Source: Alteromonas stellipolaris (GTDB taxonomy: Bacteria; Pseudomonadota; Gammaproteobacteria; Enterobacterales; Alteromonadaceae). From it: a stretch of 64,000 nucleotides of DNA. The stretch is taken from contig NZ_CP013926.1 in the NCBI RefSeq assembly GCF_001562115.1, positions 868,001 to 932,000 on the forward strand, written 5' to 3'. The position numbers and the translations under genes are program-made. This document shows positions 7,894 to 17,058 of this stretch, one piece after another. The notes beneath the pieces were generated by a model. The model was not told the DNA's origin. It saw only the letters and a program-made list of their open reading frames with translations, and searched no databases. Each line of letters starts with the position of its first letter. Within the stretch, counting starts at the first letter, position 1.

Positions 7894-9219
7894 ATGAGAA
7901 TAAAACAAACGAATACATTGCTTAGTGCACTGGCGTTTGCCGTTGTTTTTGCAACTGTGTCTGTTCCTACTATGTTGGTTGCCAATAATGCGGTTGCCCA
8001 GGAACAAAAAGCCAGTGATAAGAAAACCCGTCGTGTTCCTACACTTCGCGGGAAGGTGTACGAGCAATTAGCACGTGCACAGTCAGCCGCAGATGATGCA
8101 GGCGATGTAGAAGAAGCTATTGCTATTCTTAAAGAGGTAGAAGAAAAAGCTGACTCTATGAATAGTTACGAAAAAGCCATGATGTATAACTTTTTCGGCT
8201 TCATTTACTACAACGACGAAAATTACGATAAAGCCCTAGAATCGTTTGAAAACGTGGTAAACCAGCAACCTATTCCTGAGAAGTTCGAGATGTCGACACT
8301 TTTCAGCTTAGCGCAGTTGCATTTGATGCAAGGTAACTACGATAAAACGATAGAATTTATCGAACGCTGGGAAGTATTAAACAACGGTGTGATTCCACCT
8401 AAAAATAAGGTGTTAAAAGCACAGGCGTATTACCAGAACAAGCGTTACGATGATGCAGCTGATTGGATAACACAAGCCATTGAAGAACATGAAGCAGAAG
8501 GCATGTTGCCCGATGAAGCATGGCTTATTCTTCAACGCGCGGTGTTCTATGAACTTAAGCAGCCTGCTAAAGTAAAAGATGTTTTGATCAAGCTAGTAAA
8601 GCTTTATAGCGAACCAAAGTATTGGATACAGTTAGCCGGCATGTACGGCGAACTTGGTGAAGAGCGTAAGCAGCTTGCCATTATGGAAACCGCTTACCAA
8701 CAGGGTTTTGTAGAATCTCCAGCGGATATCTTTAACATGGCTCAGCTTTATTACTATCACCGTGCTCCTTACAAAGGTGCATTGTTGATGGAACAAGCTA
8801 TGAAAGAGGGTGTGCTGGAAGAAAACCTTCGTAATCTTAAGTTTTTAGGTCAAAGCTGGACTCTCGCCAAAGAGCAGGACAAGGCGATTCCGGTAATGAT
8901 GCAAGCAGCAGAATTATCAGAAGACGGTGAGTTAGATGCTCAGCTAGCGCAAATTTTGCTTAATGAACAACGTTGGGATGAGGCGATTACCTCAGCAGAT
9001 CGCGCGATTGAAAAAGGCGAGATGCGTAACCCTGGTTTGGTATATTTGATTAAAGGCATGGCCCTTTACAATCAAAAGCAGTATGCACTAGCACTTAACC
9101 AACTTGCTGAAGCTGAAAAGCATCAGAAAAGCCGTGCTATGGCGCAGCAGTGGAAACAGTTTGTGCAATCTGAAAAGACACAAGCCGAAATCATTGAAGC
9201 TGAGCTTGGTAACAGTTAA
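7894..9219 (+). CDS. Periplasmic TPR-repeat protein, last gene of the TonB operon
   Basis: A protein of 441 residues with an N-terminal hydrophobic signal (LLSALAFAVVFATVSVPTMLVANNAVAQ) and then helical repeats of TPR type, for example YNFFGFIYYNDENYDKALES and QILLNEQRWDEAITSADRAI. It is 4 bp after tonB, so part of the same transcript. TPR proteins at the end of TtpC/TonB2 operons recur in gammaproteobacteria. They are presumed to scaffold the periplasmic part of the complex, but the partner is not known. A hairpin terminator follows. Confidence 0.88.
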   Translation: MRIKQTNTLLSALAFAVVFATVSVPTMLVANNAVAQEQKASDKKTRRVPTLRGKVYEQLARAQSAADDAGDVEEAIAILKEVEEKADSMNSYEKAMMYNFFGFIYYNDENYDKALESFENVVNQQPIPEKFEMSTLFSLAQLHLMQGNYDKTIEFIERWEVLNNGVIPPKNKVLKAQAYYQNKRYDDAADWITQAIEEHEAEGMLPDEAWLILQRAVFYELKQPAKVKDVLIKLVKLYSEPKYWIQLAGMYGELGEERKQLAIMETAYQQGFVESPADIFNMAQLYYYHRAPYKGALLMEQAMKEGVLEENLRNLKFLGQSWTLAKEQDKAIPVMMQAAELSEDGELDAQLAQILLNEQRWDEAITSADRAIEKGEMRNPGLVYLIKGMALYNQKQYALALNQLAEAEKHQKSRAMAQQWKQFVQSEKTQAEIIEAELGNS

Positions 9220-9261
9220 ACGCAACAGCTAGCACGCTTATACGCTTATAGGTGTCAAAAG

Positions 9262-9301
9262 AAACGCCGCAGGCATCTAAACGAGCCGGCGGCGTTTTTG
9301 T
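9262..9301 (+). terminator. Terminator ending the TonB operon
   Basis: AAACGCCGC (9262-9270) pairs with GCGGCGTTT (9289-9297). The stem continues inward through GGC/GCC past one mismatch, and a T-run follows. It is placed 42 bp after the TPR gene stop. Confidence 0.8.
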
Positions 9302-9345
9302 TTGTGTTGTTGTAGTTAATAGCTCACTAGGCTGAAGTCTTACTC

Positions 9346-9927
9346 TTAAAGCCGTTGGCTAAATGACAACGATATAAAATCTAACCCTGGATTGGGCTTT
9401 TTAAAACCTGCATTCGAATAGTGAAAGTAGCGCAGAGACACGCGGTATTCTTGGTATTGCCCAAACGTGGTTGAAAATCCAATTCTATCTTCAAACTGAT
9501 AGTGGGTAGACACGTCTTTACCTGCAAATTGAGTATCATCTAGTAACGACACGCCAATGCCCAACTCTAAATCGATAGGCTTGTTAAACATTGTGGTTAG
9601 CGGAAACCGTAAAATAGGTGAAAGGGCGAGTACAATATTTGAGTCGTACTGATTATCGTCACCATATTCCCAAAAGTTAGCGCTGGTTTCCATGGTTAAG
9701 GTCATAGGCCAACTTACGTTTAAAGGCTGATCGATATTGTATTGATAGGCTAATTTGATGCCATTTACCGCGCCCTCTCCACGTATGAAGTCGATAGCGT
9801 AGCCATGAGCGCTTTGTGTTGGTGCTGGCCATAAGCTAGGCGATTGGCTTTCGCTACTGTTAGCAGAAAATGGGGTAAGTAATAGAGTGAGTAGTGCAGC
9901 AAGGGTGAAAATGTGTGTGTTAGTCAT
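9346..9927 (-). CDS. pagL: PagL-like lipid A 3-O-deacylase
   Basis: A protein of 193 residues from the ATG at 9927, chosen because GGAGG lies 8 nt upstream (the ORF could extend 5 codons to a TTG). A signal peptide precedes an eight-strand-type outer-membrane barrel ending SLSFSQRL. The block RYFHYSNAGFKKPNPGLDF near the C-terminus carries the PagL catalytic His and Ser (HYS). In P. aeruginosa PagL the third active-site residue is a Glu 14 residues after the His; by my alignment this protein has Asp there. PagL removes the 3-O acyl chain of lipid A in the outer membrane. The gene stands alone between two terminator-like hairpins. Confidence 0.75.
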   Translation of the reverse strand: MTNTHIFTLAALLTLLLTPFSANSSESQSPSLWPAPTQSAHGYAIDFIRGEGAVNGIKLAYQYNIDQPLNVSWPMTLTMETSANFWEYGDDNQYDSNIVLALSPILRFPLTTMFNKPIDLELGIGVSLLDDTQFAGKDVSTHYQFEDRIGFSTTFGQYQEYRVSLRYFHYSNAGFKKPNPGLDFISLSFSQRL

Positions 9928-10130
9928 AGTATGTTCCTCCAACGCCCTATATGAGGGAGGAATACCGGTAACCCAATTCTAAAAAAAGACGTGTTTTATT
10001 CGATTAAATATGACAATTTTATTCTGATAATTTAGAGAAAAATGAACTAACAGATCATCGTTTAAATCTGTGGTTTCACCGTAGTATTTTGCATAGATAA
10101 ACTGCATTCGCTGATTAGCGTCATTCAAAC

Positions 10131-10152
10131 AAGCCCTAGGGAGTTAGGGCTT
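10131..10152 (-). terminator. Hairpin after the HD-GYP gene
   Basis: AAGCCCTA and TAGGGCTT form an 8-bp stem with a 6-base loop, 14 bp past the HD-GYP stop on the minus strand. The following T-run is short and interrupted, so efficiency is uncertain. The rest of the 238-bp gap to the pagL-like gene shows no further structure that I can name. Confidence 0.5.
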
Positions 10153-10165
10153 CAAGCATAAGGAC

Positions 10166-11260
10166 TCAGGGAAGAAACGCTTCTATCGATGGGAGTTCAT
10201 TTCTAGCTTCAAGTTCATTCCAATACGCTTTTGTTTTCAATACTTCTTCTTTGATAGACAAAAAAGCAGACACTAATTGTGGGTCGAAGTGCTTGCCCGA
10301 TTCACTCTCAATGTAGGCAAATGCTTCTTCATCCGGCCATGCCTTTTTATAAGGGCGTTTCATAGTCAGGGCATCGAACACATCTGCAATTGCCACAATG
10401 CGAGCGCTCAACGGAATTCGATCACCTTTCAATGCATAAGGGTAGCCACTACCATCCCATTTTTCATGGTGATAGCGCGCAATTTCTGCGGCTAAGCTAA
10501 ATAAGGGGGAATTACTGCGAGTTAATATTTCATACCCAATAGCCGCATGAGTACGCATCACTTCCATTTCATCGAAGGTAAGTCGTCTAGGGGCTTTTAA
10601 AATACTATCGGGGATACCTATTTTCCCGGTATCGTGCATAGGCGCGGCTTGTGCCAGTAATGAGGCATCTTCAGGTGACCAACCAGAGGCTAACGCTAAG
10701 CACTGACAATATGCAGCCATGCGCCAAATGTGATGGCCGGTGTCAGTATCGTTGTAATGTCCCGCAGCGGCCAACATGCTAATAGCACTTTGCTGGCTAC
10801 GAAGCAGTTCTTGCGTTCTGATTTTAACTTCTTGTTCAGTTACTCTTACTTGATGTGCTAACGAGATGTGAGTTTTTACTCTAGCAAGCACTAATGCGGG
10901 TGAGATAGGCTTAGTAATATAATCTACTGCACCTAATTCGAACCCTTTTTCTTCATCTTGACCTTGACCCAAAGCCGTAACAAAGATGATAGGCACTTTA
11001 GCCAGCCTGGGGGCAAGTTCTGGTGAAGTTTTAATTTGTCTGCATACCTCATGCCCATCAATACCCGGCATCATAATATCGAGTAAAATAAGGTCTGGGG
11101 TGAACTGCTCTACGACTTTCAATGCGATATGCCCAGTGGGCGCTACTTTTACTTGATAATAGGGCGATAAAATACCCTGCAATAAATCGATATTTGCTGG
11201 CTCATCGTCGACGACTAAAATGCTAAAGTCCGTCTTTTTCGATTTTTGGTTATCAGCCAT
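10166..11260 (-). CDS. Response regulator with HD-GYP c-di-GMP phosphodiesterase domain
   Basis: A protein of 364 residues. The N-terminal receiver domain (about 12-130) has the acidic pocket DDE at 18-20, phosphoacceptor Asp61 (LILLDIMMPG) and Lys117. A short coiled linker follows, then an HD-GYP domain with HD at 209-210 (MHDTGKIGIPD) and HHEKWDGSGYP at 264-274. This intact HD-GYP motif indicates hydrolysis of cyclic di-GMP. It overlaps the upstream hybrid histidine kinase by 8 bp, so the two are co-translated and probably form one phosphorelay controlling c-di-GMP level. The output (motility, biofilm) is not visible. Confidence 0.92.
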   Translation of the reverse strand: MADNQKSKKTDFSILVVDDEPANIDLLQGILSPYYQVKVAPTGHIALKVVEQFTPDLILLDIMMPGIDGHEVCRQIKTSPELAPRLAKVPIIFVTALGQGQDEEKGFELGAVDYITKPISPALVLARVKTHISLAHQVRVTEQEVKIRTQELLRSQQSAISMLAAAGHYNDTDTGHHIWRMAAYCQCLALASGWSPEDASLLAQAAPMHDTGKIGIPDSILKAPRRLTFDEMEVMRTHAAIGYEILTRSNSPLFSLAAEIARYHHEKWDGSGYPYALKGDRIPLSARIVAIADVFDALTMKRPYKKAWPDEEAFAYIESESGKHFDPQLVSAFLSIKEEVLKTKAYWNELEARNELPSIEAFLP

Positions 11261-14200
11261 TTAGCAGTGTATCCCTTAGGCGTAAAAGTTCTTCAAGTGC
11301 TCGGCCGTAATCGTAAACACTAACAAGTTGCCTTGCATGGTTTAAGGCATGTACCGATGCCGATGTTGATGCTGCATGTTTGTGGTATAGCGCTGATAGT
11401 AGAGATACCGCCTCAGCATCGTAAGATTCAAGGCTAGTGATCACCGCTGATAAATCTGAGATAGATAGTGTCTCTTCTACTTCTTTTTCATCATACTCTT
11501 TTGGCAATGAAAGCGTATGAGCAATAAGTCGAAGAGTGGCGTCTAAAGCGAAAGAGATGTTGGATATCTTATGCGCATAATTAGCTTTGTTTTCAAGGCT
11601 GCTTGGTAGCTCTTCTAACGCGGCCACCAAAGTATCAGCCCCTATTTTTCTCGCATCGTCCAATAGCGAATTAATGGCATCATGCTTTGAGTCGTTTTCA
11701 ACCATGATATTAATAAGCTGCGCGAGTAATTCTGCATTTCCATAATTTAAGTAAAACTCAGCGAGGGAAGTGAGGTAGGGATCGTCACTGTCATGCATGT
11801 TACTTAAATTTGCAGAAGTGTGAATGTTGATATCGATGACATGTAATATCTCAGCCGCGCTTGCGGGTTTTAGTAAGTGCGCGCACATACCTACGCTAGA
11901 CCCTTTTTGTATGTTTTCGCTACTACTATCTGCACTAAGTGCAATAATAGGGCAGTGCCAGCCGTTTAAATTATTGAGTTCTTCAGCAACAGTGAATCCA
12001 CTTTTATTGGGAAGAATACAATCGAGCAGTACCACATCGAAGTTGTTACTCTTACCTAATACTAGGGCTTGCTCGCCAGTGGTTGCTGTGGTGACTTTCA
12101 ACCCTGCATCAAGTAAAATTTGTTGCGCTATTTCAAGGCTAATACTGTCATCATCGACCAATAGGGCGTGCTTTCCTGCTAAGCGTCGCTTACGCCAGAG
12201 TTTACTTTCCAGTCCATCAGCGTGCGTCGCTAATGTGGAACCAGAGGTTGGGAATAATGCCCGTAAGATGTGAACATCGGTAAAAGGTAGCTCTATTATA
12301 TTAAGCGTGTTGAGTTTGATAGATTGTAATCGTCGCTTGGCTTCTTCGGTGTCGACGGGAGTGACAATACACATCAGGTTCAAATTTTCATATTCACCAA
12401 GTTTTATGTGGTTGACGAATTTTTGCCATGCTGCTGGCTTAGCGGGAAGCAAAACAATTACATCATGAGGGGTGACTGGGAACGCATCTGCATCTGCATT
12501 TACTTTAATAAAGCTGCAAGGTATGGAAAGGCGCGACAGGGTGTGAGCTAAAATATCGTTCGCTTCATCCATATCTTGACTGGTATTCACACACAGCAGT
12601 GGGTGATTCAATTCCCGCAGGGGCACGGATTGACTCGCATTTATTGAGATTGTCTCATTAGCCTTTTCATAAACCATTCCAGGCAGGGTAAAACAAAAGC
12701 TAGTCCCTTTGCCAAGCTCACTGGTGAATTCAAGTTCACCATGCATTAGCTCAACTAAACGCTTACTAATGGCCAACCCTAACCCTGTACCGCCATATTC
12801 TCTTGAAATTGACGCATCTGCCTGCACGAAGGCTTTGAACAGTTTTTCTTTGTTGTCTTCATCAATCCCAATACCTGTATCGCTCACACAAAAAGAAAGC
12901 GCCTCTCCTTCTTGGCTAACGATTAATTTAACGAAGCCGTGACGCGTGAACTTAATTGCATTTCCCAATAAGTTAACCAGCACCTGATAAATCTTGTCAC
13001 TGTCACCTTTACAGGTAACATCCGTGTCTAAACGCATATCGAAAAGTAACTGTAGGTGCTTTTGACGCGCTTTATGTTGAAACACTTGCGCGAGCTTGTT
13101 CATCATATCGGCAAGATTAAAATCAGCGTGGTGCAATTCAATTTGTTGGGCTTCAACTTTTGAAAAATCTAAAATGCCGTTTATTAGCGTGAGCAGCGAG
13201 GTGGCGCTACCTCTCACCTTGGACATGTAGTTCTGTTGCTGCGCTTGATTATCACTTTCAAGCGCTAAATGAGTTAAGCCAATAATGGCATTCATAGGCG
13301 TGCGAATTTCATGGCTCATTGTGGCCAAGAAATCCCCCTTGGCCTTGTTGGCTTTAGCGGCTTCTTGGTAGGCATGCTGTAGCTGCCGCTCTAACCTTTT
13401 ACGGCCACTTATATCTCTGAACACACCCACATGCCCATTGGGCTTGCCATGAATGTCTTGAAGGGGAACTGCAACAATTGATATAGGAAATATACGTCCT
13501 CGCTTATCGGTAAAGAAGTCTTCATCGGAGCTATAGGTTTTTCCTTCACAAATAGCATTGTTGACTGCACAATCCTCTCGAGATAAGAGTGTGCCATCTT
13601 CTTTTTGATAATGAACCGCATTATGAAATCTATGACTTTGTAAATCCTCTAATTCCCACCCTAATAAACGTGATGCTTCAGGATTAAGAAATTGAGTTTT
13701 GCCATTGGCGTCTACAGCATATACGCCTTCACCAATGCTATTAGTAATGCTTTGATAAAACTGCCTACCTGTCTCTAACCTTTTTTCTAACCTTTTTTGA
13801 TTGGAAATATCGGTACAAAGTACGACTAAGTTTTCAACACGGTCTTGATCATTTACATTGGGTACGATGGTACAAAATACAAACCAAGGGGTGCCGGACT
13901 TAGTGATACTTTGAAGCTCGCCGTGCCAAATTTCACCTTCAAATAAGGATTTCAGAATAGCGAGGCGTGTGGGTAAGGGGACATTTTTAACATTGAGCAT
14001 ATCCGCATTATTCCCGATAAGCTCGTCCCGAGTAAATTCAGATAACTGGCAGCACTTATCATTAGCACTTAAGATAGTGCCGTTTAAGTCGAGCGTGACC
14101 ACTATGCTGTGCTGATCCATTGCTCGTCTCTGGATCAGCATGTCGTTTTCGTTGTGTTGTTGCTCAGTAATTAAGTCTAAGACCAAGGTGGACAGCGAGG

Positions 14201-14576
14201 TTAAGCTAGCAATGTCGTTATCAATTTCAGGTCGCGCTTGCGCCGTTAATAATGTATTGACCGATTGAACAAGGTTATCTGTAATGGCTGCTAATTCTTG
14301 AGGCGAGGTTTGCCCTTGTTCTAAAGGCTGTCTATCCATACTATTTTGACATGCGTACCCGCCGCTTGTCGTCTCATCTTCGGCTTCAAGACCATGTTGG
14401 CGGTATGTATTGTCAATAGAGGCAAGCAATGCACTAAGGCCAGTGGTAAGGCGGGATGCATCATGATTGTCTAACAAAGTAGTTTTATTGAGTATATCGT
14501 CTAACCAAAGTTCGCCTTCTTCGTTGTTTTTACAAGAAAATGCAGCTTTGATTTGCTTGATTAAAAGGGAGTTCAC
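11253..14576 (-). CDS. Cytoplasmic hybrid sensor histidine kinase
   Basis: A protein of 1107 residues with a GTG start and no clear ribosome binding site, so the start is uncertain. Domains in order: helical N-terminus (1-150), PAS (about 155-265), second PAS (about 272-395), HisKA with His422 (SHEIRTPMNAI), HATPase (about 520-635, DTGIGI and GGTGLGL), a degenerate receiver-like region (about 655-775) without an obvious phosphoacceptor, a complete receiver (802-920, Asp852 in LLDCILP), and a helical C-terminus that could be an Hpt-like domain. There is no membrane helix, so it senses inside the cell, probably redox or a small ligand through PAS. It is co-encoded with the HD-GYP regulator. Confidence 0.92.
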   Translation of the reverse strand: MNSLLIKQIKAAFSCKNNEEGELWLDDILNKTTLLDNHDASRLTTGLSALLASIDNTYRQHGLEAEDETTSGGYACQNSMDRQPLEQGQTSPQELAAITDNLVQSVNTLLTAQARPEIDNDIASLTSLSTLVLDLITEQQHNENDMLIQRRAMDQHSIVVTLDLNGTILSANDKCCQLSEFTRDELIGNNADMLNVKNVPLPTRLAILKSLFEGEIWHGELQSITKSGTPWFVFCTIVPNVNDQDRVENLVVLCTDISNQKRLEKRLETGRQFYQSITNSIGEGVYAVDANGKTQFLNPEASRLLGWELEDLQSHRFHNAVHYQKEDGTLLSREDCAVNNAICEGKTYSSDEDFFTDKRGRIFPISIVAVPLQDIHGKPNGHVGVFRDISGRKRLERQLQHAYQEAAKANKAKGDFLATMSHEIRTPMNAIIGLTHLALESDNQAQQQNYMSKVRGSATSLLTLINGILDFSKVEAQQIELHHADFNLADMMNKLAQVFQHKARQKHLQLLFDMRLDTDVTCKGDSDKIYQVLVNLLGNAIKFTRHGFVKLIVSQEGEALSFCVSDTGIGIDEDNKEKLFKAFVQADASISREYGGTGLGLAISKRLVELMHGELEFTSELGKGTSFCFTLPGMVYEKANETISINASQSVPLRELNHPLLCVNTSQDMDEANDILAHTLSRLSIPCSFIKVNADADAFPVTPHDVIVLLPAKPAAWQKFVNHIKLGEYENLNLMCIVTPVDTEEAKRRLQSIKLNTLNIIELPFTDVHILRALFPTSGSTLATHADGLESKLWRKRRLAGKHALLVDDDSISLEIAQQILLDAGLKVTTATTGEQALVLGKSNNFDVVLLDCILPNKSGFTVAEELNNLNGWHCPIIALSADSSSENIQKGSSVGMCAHLLKPASAAEILHVIDINIHTSANLSNMHDSDDPYLTSLAEFYLNYGNAELLAQLINIMVENDSKHDAINSLLDDARKIGADTLVAALEELPSSLENKANYAHKISNISFALDATLRLIAHTLSLPKEYDEKEVEETLSISDLSAVITSLESYDAEAVSLLSALYHKHAASTSASVHALNHARQLVSVYDYGRALEELLRLRDTLLNG

Positions 14577-14644
14577 AGCGTTGGGGTAAACTTACGTTGG
14601 GCTTAATAGATTATTTATAGAACGGAAATGATATTGCAGCAAAC

Positions 14645-14680
14645 AAATCAGGTTATTCTTTGGTAGCAATAACCTGATTT
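14645..14680 (-). terminator. Terminator after fadD
   Basis: A 13-bp perfect stem (AAATCAGGTTATT with AATAACCTGATTT) closes a 10-base loop, 35 bp beyond the fadD stop on the minus strand. It isolates fadD from the downstream kinase operon. Confidence 0.7.
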
Positions 14681-14714
14681 TATTCACATTAACGGCAAGT
14701 AGGGCTAAGTTAAT

Positions 14715-16283
14715 TTAGGCTGAACGCAGCTCTCTACGGAGTATTTTCCCTACGGTAGATTTAGGCAGCTCTTCTAAAACGGTAAGTTCCTTAGGTACTT
14801 TGTAATTGGTTAAGCTTTCTTTGCAAAACGCAATGATGTCATCGTTAGTAACTGGCTTGCTGACGGTAATGAACGCGCATACTCGCTCACCAGATTTTTC
14901 ATCTAGTTTACCGACTACAGCGGCTTCCATAATATCTGGATGGGCAGTGAGTACATCTTCTACTTCATTAGGGTACACATTGAAACCAGAAACAATAATC
15001 ATGTCTTTCAAGCGATCGACAATTTTAAGTGCGCCAGATGCTACCCAAACGCCGATATCACCGGTTTTAAAGTAGCCATCTTTTGTCATGACTTTTCCGG
15101 TTTCGTCGTCTCTGTTCCAATAGCCCAGCATAACCTGCGGTCCGCGAACCGCAATTTGTCCTGACTCTCCTTCGCCTACCGGGTTATCGGAGCTGTCTAG
15201 CAACGCAACTTCAGTATCTTGCAGTGGTTTACCAACGGTACCAATTTCTTCTTCGCCAGGTAAGTTAAAAGAAACCACTGGCGCGGTTTCTGACAACCCG
15301 TAACCTTCAGTAATAGTATTGCCTGTTACTTGTTTCCATATAGATACTGCGCCTTGAGTGAGGGCTGTACCACCAGACATGGTTAAATGCAGTTTTGAAA
15401 AGTCGAGCTTGGCAAATTCTGGGTGACGACCCAAACCAACGAACAAAGTATTGATGCCCGCAAACGCGGTAATTTTATGCGGCTTTAATGTTTGAATGAA
15501 ACCGTCGATATCACGAGGATTCGGAATAAGCACGATATGGCTGCCCTTCGCGAATAGTGCCATCATACAAACAGTAAAGGCATAAATGTGATACAAAGGA
15601 AGTGGACAAACTACCACTTCTTCACCTTCCTTGAAGAACCCGCCTAGGTGGTCAAGCATTTGAACGCTGTTGCTCATAACGTTTTTATGGCTAAGGGATG
15701 CGCCTTTAGATACCCCTGTAGTTCCTCCCGTGTATTGCAACATGGCAAGGGCTTCAAACTCTGTTTTAGGTCTTACCACGGCGGGCAAATCTGCACCGGC
15801 GTTAATCGCATCAGTTAACGATACAGTACCTGTTAAAGTAGGCGCCGTAGCAGCATCTAATAATTCAGTCGCCGATGTAGCAACAACGGTTTTAATTTGA
15901 GTGTCGCTTTTAATGGCATCAAATTTTGGCAGTAAATCACTTAAGATAACTAACGCTGTTGCGCCGCTATCAGTAAATTGGTGCTTCATTTCCCGCTCGG
16001 TATAAAGCGGGTTAGTGTTAACCACTACCAAGCCTGCGCGCAAAGCAGCATAAACGGCAATAGGGTTTTGAATAAGGTTAGGCAGCTGGATAGCAATTCT
16101 GTCGCCGGCTTCTAGCTTGGCTTCATGAGTGAAGTAGCGCGCTAAGGCAGCAGATTTTTCGTCTATTTCTTTGAAGGTAAGGGTTTGACCCAATGCGGTA
16201 TACGCAGGCTTATCAGCATGCTTAGTAAGAACGGCTTCAATATTGTCGGCCAGGCAAGTAACGTTTTCTGGGTACGTTAACAT
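14715..16283 (-). CDS. fadD: Long-chain-fatty-acid--CoA ligase (FadD family)
   Basis: A protein of 522 residues of the ANL adenylating superfamily. The P-loop-like motif YTGGTTGVSKG lies at 184-194, the motif GYGLSETAPVVSFN near 330, and YFKTGDIG plus KDMIIVSGFNVYPNEVE in the C-terminal lid; the catalytic Lys is in STVGKILRRELR at the end. It activates fatty acids to acyl-CoA at the membrane for beta-oxidation. It is shorter than E. coli FadD (561), so related medium- or long-chain specificity is possible. AGGA lies about 10 nt before the ATG. It is flanked by a strong terminator and is probably monocistronic. Confidence 0.88.
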   Translation of the reverse strand: MLTYPENVTCLADNIEAVLTKHADKPAYTALGQTLTFKEIDEKSAALARYFTHEAKLEAGDRIAIQLPNLIQNPIAVYAALRAGLVVVNTNPLYTEREMKHQFTDSGATALVILSDLLPKFDAIKSDTQIKTVVATSATELLDAATAPTLTGTVSLTDAINAGADLPAVVRPKTEFEALAMLQYTGGTTGVSKGASLSHKNVMSNSVQMLDHLGGFFKEGEEVVVCPLPLYHIYAFTVCMMALFAKGSHIVLIPNPRDIDGFIQTLKPHKITAFAGINTLFVGLGRHPEFAKLDFSKLHLTMSGGTALTQGAVSIWKQVTGNTITEGYGLSETAPVVSFNLPGEEEIGTVGKPLQDTEVALLDSSDNPVGEGESGQIAVRGPQVMLGYWNRDDETGKVMTKDGYFKTGDIGVWVASGALKIVDRLKDMIIVSGFNVYPNEVEDVLTAHPDIMEAAVVGKLDEKSGERVCAFITVSKPVTNDDIIAFCKESLTNYKVPKELTVLEELPKSTVGKILRRELRSA

Positions 16284-16503
16284 AATGCTTTATCCTGAAT
16301 GAGAGGTTTCAATGAAAGATGACTATGTCGCTACAGTAACAAATGTTCATTTTTATTTACATACCTATTACATTATAGCTAAACATTCACCTCAGTGATG
16401 GTTGCTGACAGTTTGAATAAATTTGAATGGGGCTGGGGATCGCTGGTTTGAGCAAGGTTTAAGCGTGGATCCTGTGTGACATTAGCGTTGGGAGTGGCGG
16501 CTA

Positions 16504-16974
16504 TTACCTATTTGAAAGTGCACCCGACTCACTCGTTGCCCGCAATAAGCCATAAATGAAACCACCTAATAGTCCTGCGAAACATTGAAGTAAAAAGCCA
16601 TCGTACCCGCGCGCTCCCGCAATAAGCGTGACGTTAAGAATAGGCTGCATGGCAAGTAACGCAACGGCAATGCTGCTTGCACCCGCTACACTCGTTAACG
16701 TGATAAAGCGAGGTTTTTTAATGTCGTGCTTTATCGCGTATTTGCGAATGATAGTGACAACCCCGAACGCAAGTAACAGTGCAACAGCGATGATAATGCC
16801 GTAGGTGGGTAGCAAGCCTACGGCATCCTTCCAAGCAGTAGATAACCACTCAGTGGATGATATTTCTACCCCAATACTGGACAGTGCATTCAGTACTTGA
16901 AACGTGTGTAAACTGCTAGCCACTAGAAAGGTTGCTAACCACGCAGGAAGAAAACTTTTGATAAAAGACCACAT
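16504..16974 (-). CDS. Four-helix integral membrane protein of unknown function
   Basis: A protein of 156 residues that I do not recognise. Hydrophobic segments lie near 8-32, 55-78, 92-110 and 128-146, with a basic cytoplasmic-type loop (IRKYAIKHDIKKPRF) between the second and third. There are no catalytic motifs or conserved cysteines. It is upstream of fadD on the same strand but 220 bp away, so a shared transcript is unproven. That 220-bp gap contains an isolated TATAAT-like box on the minus strand (16372-16377) but no convincing -35. Confidence 0.6.
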   Translation of the reverse strand: MWSFIKSFLPAWLATFLVASSLHTFQVLNALSSIGVEISSTEWLSTAWKDAVGLLPTYGIIIAVALLLAFGVVTIIRKYAIKHDIKKPRFITLTSVAGASSIAVALLAMQPILNVTLIAGARGYDGFLLQCFAGLLGGFIYGLLRATSESGALSNR

Positions 16975-17058
16975 AACCGCTGTTTCCGCTATTTTAAGGT
17001 GTTATAACAATCAAACTACTATTGCATGCTAAGGTAGCGTAATAAATAGGGTAAGGGA

